DNA from: Gammaproteobacteria bacterium
Lineage (GTDB): Bacteria; Pseudomonadota; Gammaproteobacteria; UBA4575
Direction of reading: 5' to 3'
Length of the DNA stretch: 16,514 nt
Assembly: GCA_027297825.1 (NCBI GenBank)
Contig: JAPUHH010000206.1
Coordinates: forward strand, 1 to 16,514
Positions 15,465 through 16,514 of the stretch are shown one piece after another; position 1 is the stretch's first letter; every line of letters begins with the position of its first letter. Below the pieces are notes generated by a model. It saw only the letters and a program-made list of their open reading frames with translations, did not search any database and was not told the origin of the DNA. The position numbers and the translations under genes were made by a program.

Positions 15465-15498
15465 TGTGACATATTGTCGCATGTGACCATATGTCACT
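15465..15498. promoter_or_regulatory. Two abutting 17-base operator-like repeats upstream of the outer-membrane protein gene
   Basis: Two 17-base units, TGTGACATATTGTCGCA and TGTGACCATATGTCACT, follow each other with no spacer and agree at 11 of 17 positions. Each is itself a partial inverted repeat (six and five of eight symmetric pairs). A weaker third copy begins with TGTTACCA at 15501. The half-site looks like the CRP/FNR-type TGTGA but the inner gap is seven bases, not six. The centre of the second unit lies about 42 bases before the start predicted from a TATTCT at 15521, a position usual for an activator. The regulator is unknown. Confidence 0.5.
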
Positions 15499-15520
15499 TC
15501 TGTTACCAGTATTCTCTGAT

Positions 15521-15526
15521 TATTCT
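15521..15526 (+). promoter_or_regulatory. Possible activator-dependent -10 element for the outer-membrane protein gene
   Basis: TATTCT matches the -10 consensus at four of six bases. The sequence 17 bases upstream (TTCTGT) is a poor -35, so an activator bound to the repeats just upstream would probably be needed. The same hexamer occurs at 15510-15515. Confidence 0.25.
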
Positions 15527-15559
15527 TTCATAAATTAATAATAAATTTGGAGATGTGCA

Positions 15560-16514
15560 ATGGACCGCACTTACTTAGCACTACCAACAGCTTGCCTTTT
15601 AATCATACTCTTAAACAGTAACTCGGCGCTCGCCGATCACCCTTCTGTCGGGCTCACAACAGGCAATGCCTCGCCAATTACCACCACATCGGCCGAAACA
15701 CTTGCAAAAGGCCAATGGTCAATTGGCTTACAAATTGAGTTAAACGATAACAATGCTATATCAGATAGCCGTCTCATCGCTAACGCCGAAACGGATGAGG
15801 ATTCAGATGTTCATAGTGTTAGTACGCTAAAACAATATTCGTTGAATATCGCAATGGGCCTCACTGATAACTTTACTCTTGCTGTACAAGTCCCTTATGT
15901 AAAACGCACGAATATAAAAGAAGCTCCCCATGATGCGAGAGATACTGAGATTGAAGAGCTAGGGGATTCTGAGGGCGTCGGAGATGTTAAACTGTTTGGC
16001 CAATATCGATTTATGAAAAATGAATCGAAACAAACCAGTACTGCCGTTATATTTGGAATTAAAGTGCCTACAGGTGAAACTAATGAGGCATCCCCTGAAG
16101 AGAAACTGGAAACTGAGCTGCAACCGGGCTCAGGTTCTTGGGATCCCTTTCTAGGTTTCGCACATTCAAAACGTTGGAACAAGTGGTCCATTGATAGTAA
16201 CGCCACATACCAGCTTGTAAATGAAGGGACACAAAACACAGACTTGGGTGATTTCGTTGGTGTGAATACCGCCATCTCCTATCGCATCAATACTGAACAT
16301 CAACACCACCACCATGATCATATGAATTTTCAGTGGGATCTCATTTTAGAACTTAATGGAGAGTGGCGAGATAAAGAAGATAATGATGGAGAAACTAATC
16401 AAGATAGTGGTGGACTCTTAACTTTTTTATCTCCAGGTCTACGTGTCACGACAAACGGATTCAGTGCAGCACTTTCTGTGGGTGTTCCAATTATTGAGGA
16501 TTTAAATGGATTGC
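15560..16514 (+). CDS. Outer-membrane transporter-like beta-barrel with a His-rich loop (phenol MetA-pathway porin family), 3' end outside the window
   Basis: Translation is open from ATG 15560 to the window edge, 318 codons without a stop, so the gene is truncated by the window. Residues 1-25 form a signal peptide with a likely cut after ALA (23-25) before DHPS. The mature part alternates short amphipathic strands with acidic loops and contains TTSAETLAKGQWSIG, the LTDNFTLAVQVPYVKR strand, GDSEGVGDVKLFGQYRF, GIKVPTGE, PGSGSWDPFLG and LELNGEWRDKE, all of which I associate with the outer-membrane 'transporter' barrels often found near metal-resistance genes. A cluster H247 Q H249-H252 D H254 is suited to binding metal ions. 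A GGAG at about 15549-15552 serves as Shine-Dalgarno site, and tandem operator-like repeats lie upstream. Substrate is not known; metal linkage is inference from the His loop. Confidence 0.82.
   Translation, partial: MDRTYLALPTACLLIILLNSNSALADHPSVGLTTGNASPITTTSAETLAKGQWSIGLQIELNDNNAISDSRLIANAETDEDSDVHSVSTLKQYSLNIAMGLTDNFTLAVQVPYVKRTNIKEAPHDARDTEIEELGDSEGVGDVKLFGQYRFMKNESKQTSTAVIFGIKVPTGETNEASPEEKLETELQPGSGSWDPFLGFAHSKRWNKWSIDSNATYQLVNEGTQNTDLGDFVGVNTAISYRINTEHQHHHHDHMNFQWDLILELNGEWRDKEDNDGETNQDSGGLLTFLSPGLRVTTNGFSAALSVGVPIIEDLNGL

Noticed and set aside
15482..15498. Canonical CRP or FNR site
   Set aside because: The gap between TGTGA and TCAC is seven bases, while CRP needs six and FNR has TTGAT half-sites; only a generic operator is supported.
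15895..16275. Minus-strand 126-codon open frame near the right edge
   Set aside because: It lies wholly inside the outer-membrane protein gene, whose signal peptide and family motifs are clear.

Overview
The window looks like ordinary chromosome from a fairly AT-rich gammaproteobacterium. Its core is the gyrA / mtnA / mtaD / ubiG / Gph-like HAD phosphatase / yciK neighbourhood, with serC just downstream of gyrA. As I recall it, Pseudomonas has the same gene order, and there the HAD phosphatase is the muropeptide-recycling enzyme MupP. No rRNA, tRNA, CRISPR array, insertion sequence or phage gene is visible. I did not find a clear undescribed multi-gene system. The less ordinary parts are one small membrane protein, one His-rich outer-membrane protein with a tandem operator-like repeat upstream, and some unusual details inside known families.

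Layout. (1) 130-2457, plus strand: a nucleotide-sugar dehydrogenase (TviB/WbpO type) and a UDP-glucuronate-epimerase-like SDR, probably a two-gene unit making an acidic sugar nucleotide for a surface polysaccharide. (2) 2654-2923, plus strand: an unrecognised 89-residue protein with one membrane segment and an Arg-rich tail; it has its own promoter candidate and the clearest Shine-Dalgarno site in the window. (3) 2942-7953, minus strand: mtnA, gyrA and serC. (4) 8114-13850, plus strand: mtaD, diverging from mtnA, then ubiG, the MupP/Gph-like phosphatase, rmuC, cysC and yciK. rmuC and cysC sit between the phosphatase and yciK, which adjoin in the Pseudomonas arrangement as I recall it. (5) 13847-15295, minus strand: rluB followed by an endonuclease III-like glycosylase; the glycosylase stop codon overlaps that of yciK. 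(6) 15560 to the right edge, plus strand: the first 318 codons of an outer-membrane transporter-like beta-barrel.

How the genes fit together. MtnA and MtaD belong to methylthioadenosine salvage by the deaminating route (MTA to methylthioinosine, then, after a phosphorylase not seen here, methylthioribose-1-phosphate to methylthioribulose-1-phosphate). UbiG makes ubiquinone. The HAD phosphatase acts in either phosphoglycolate or MurNAc-6-phosphate metabolism. SerC supplies serine and pyridoxal phosphate. GyrA, RmuC and the glycosylase maintain DNA, RluB modifies 23S rRNA, and CysC makes PAPS.

Expression signals. Most starts have no recognisable Shine-Dalgarno sequence. The small membrane protein and the outer-membrane protein are the clear exceptions. 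I saw no convincing intrinsic terminator. All promoter calls are by-eye matches to sigma-70 hexamers and should be read as candidates.
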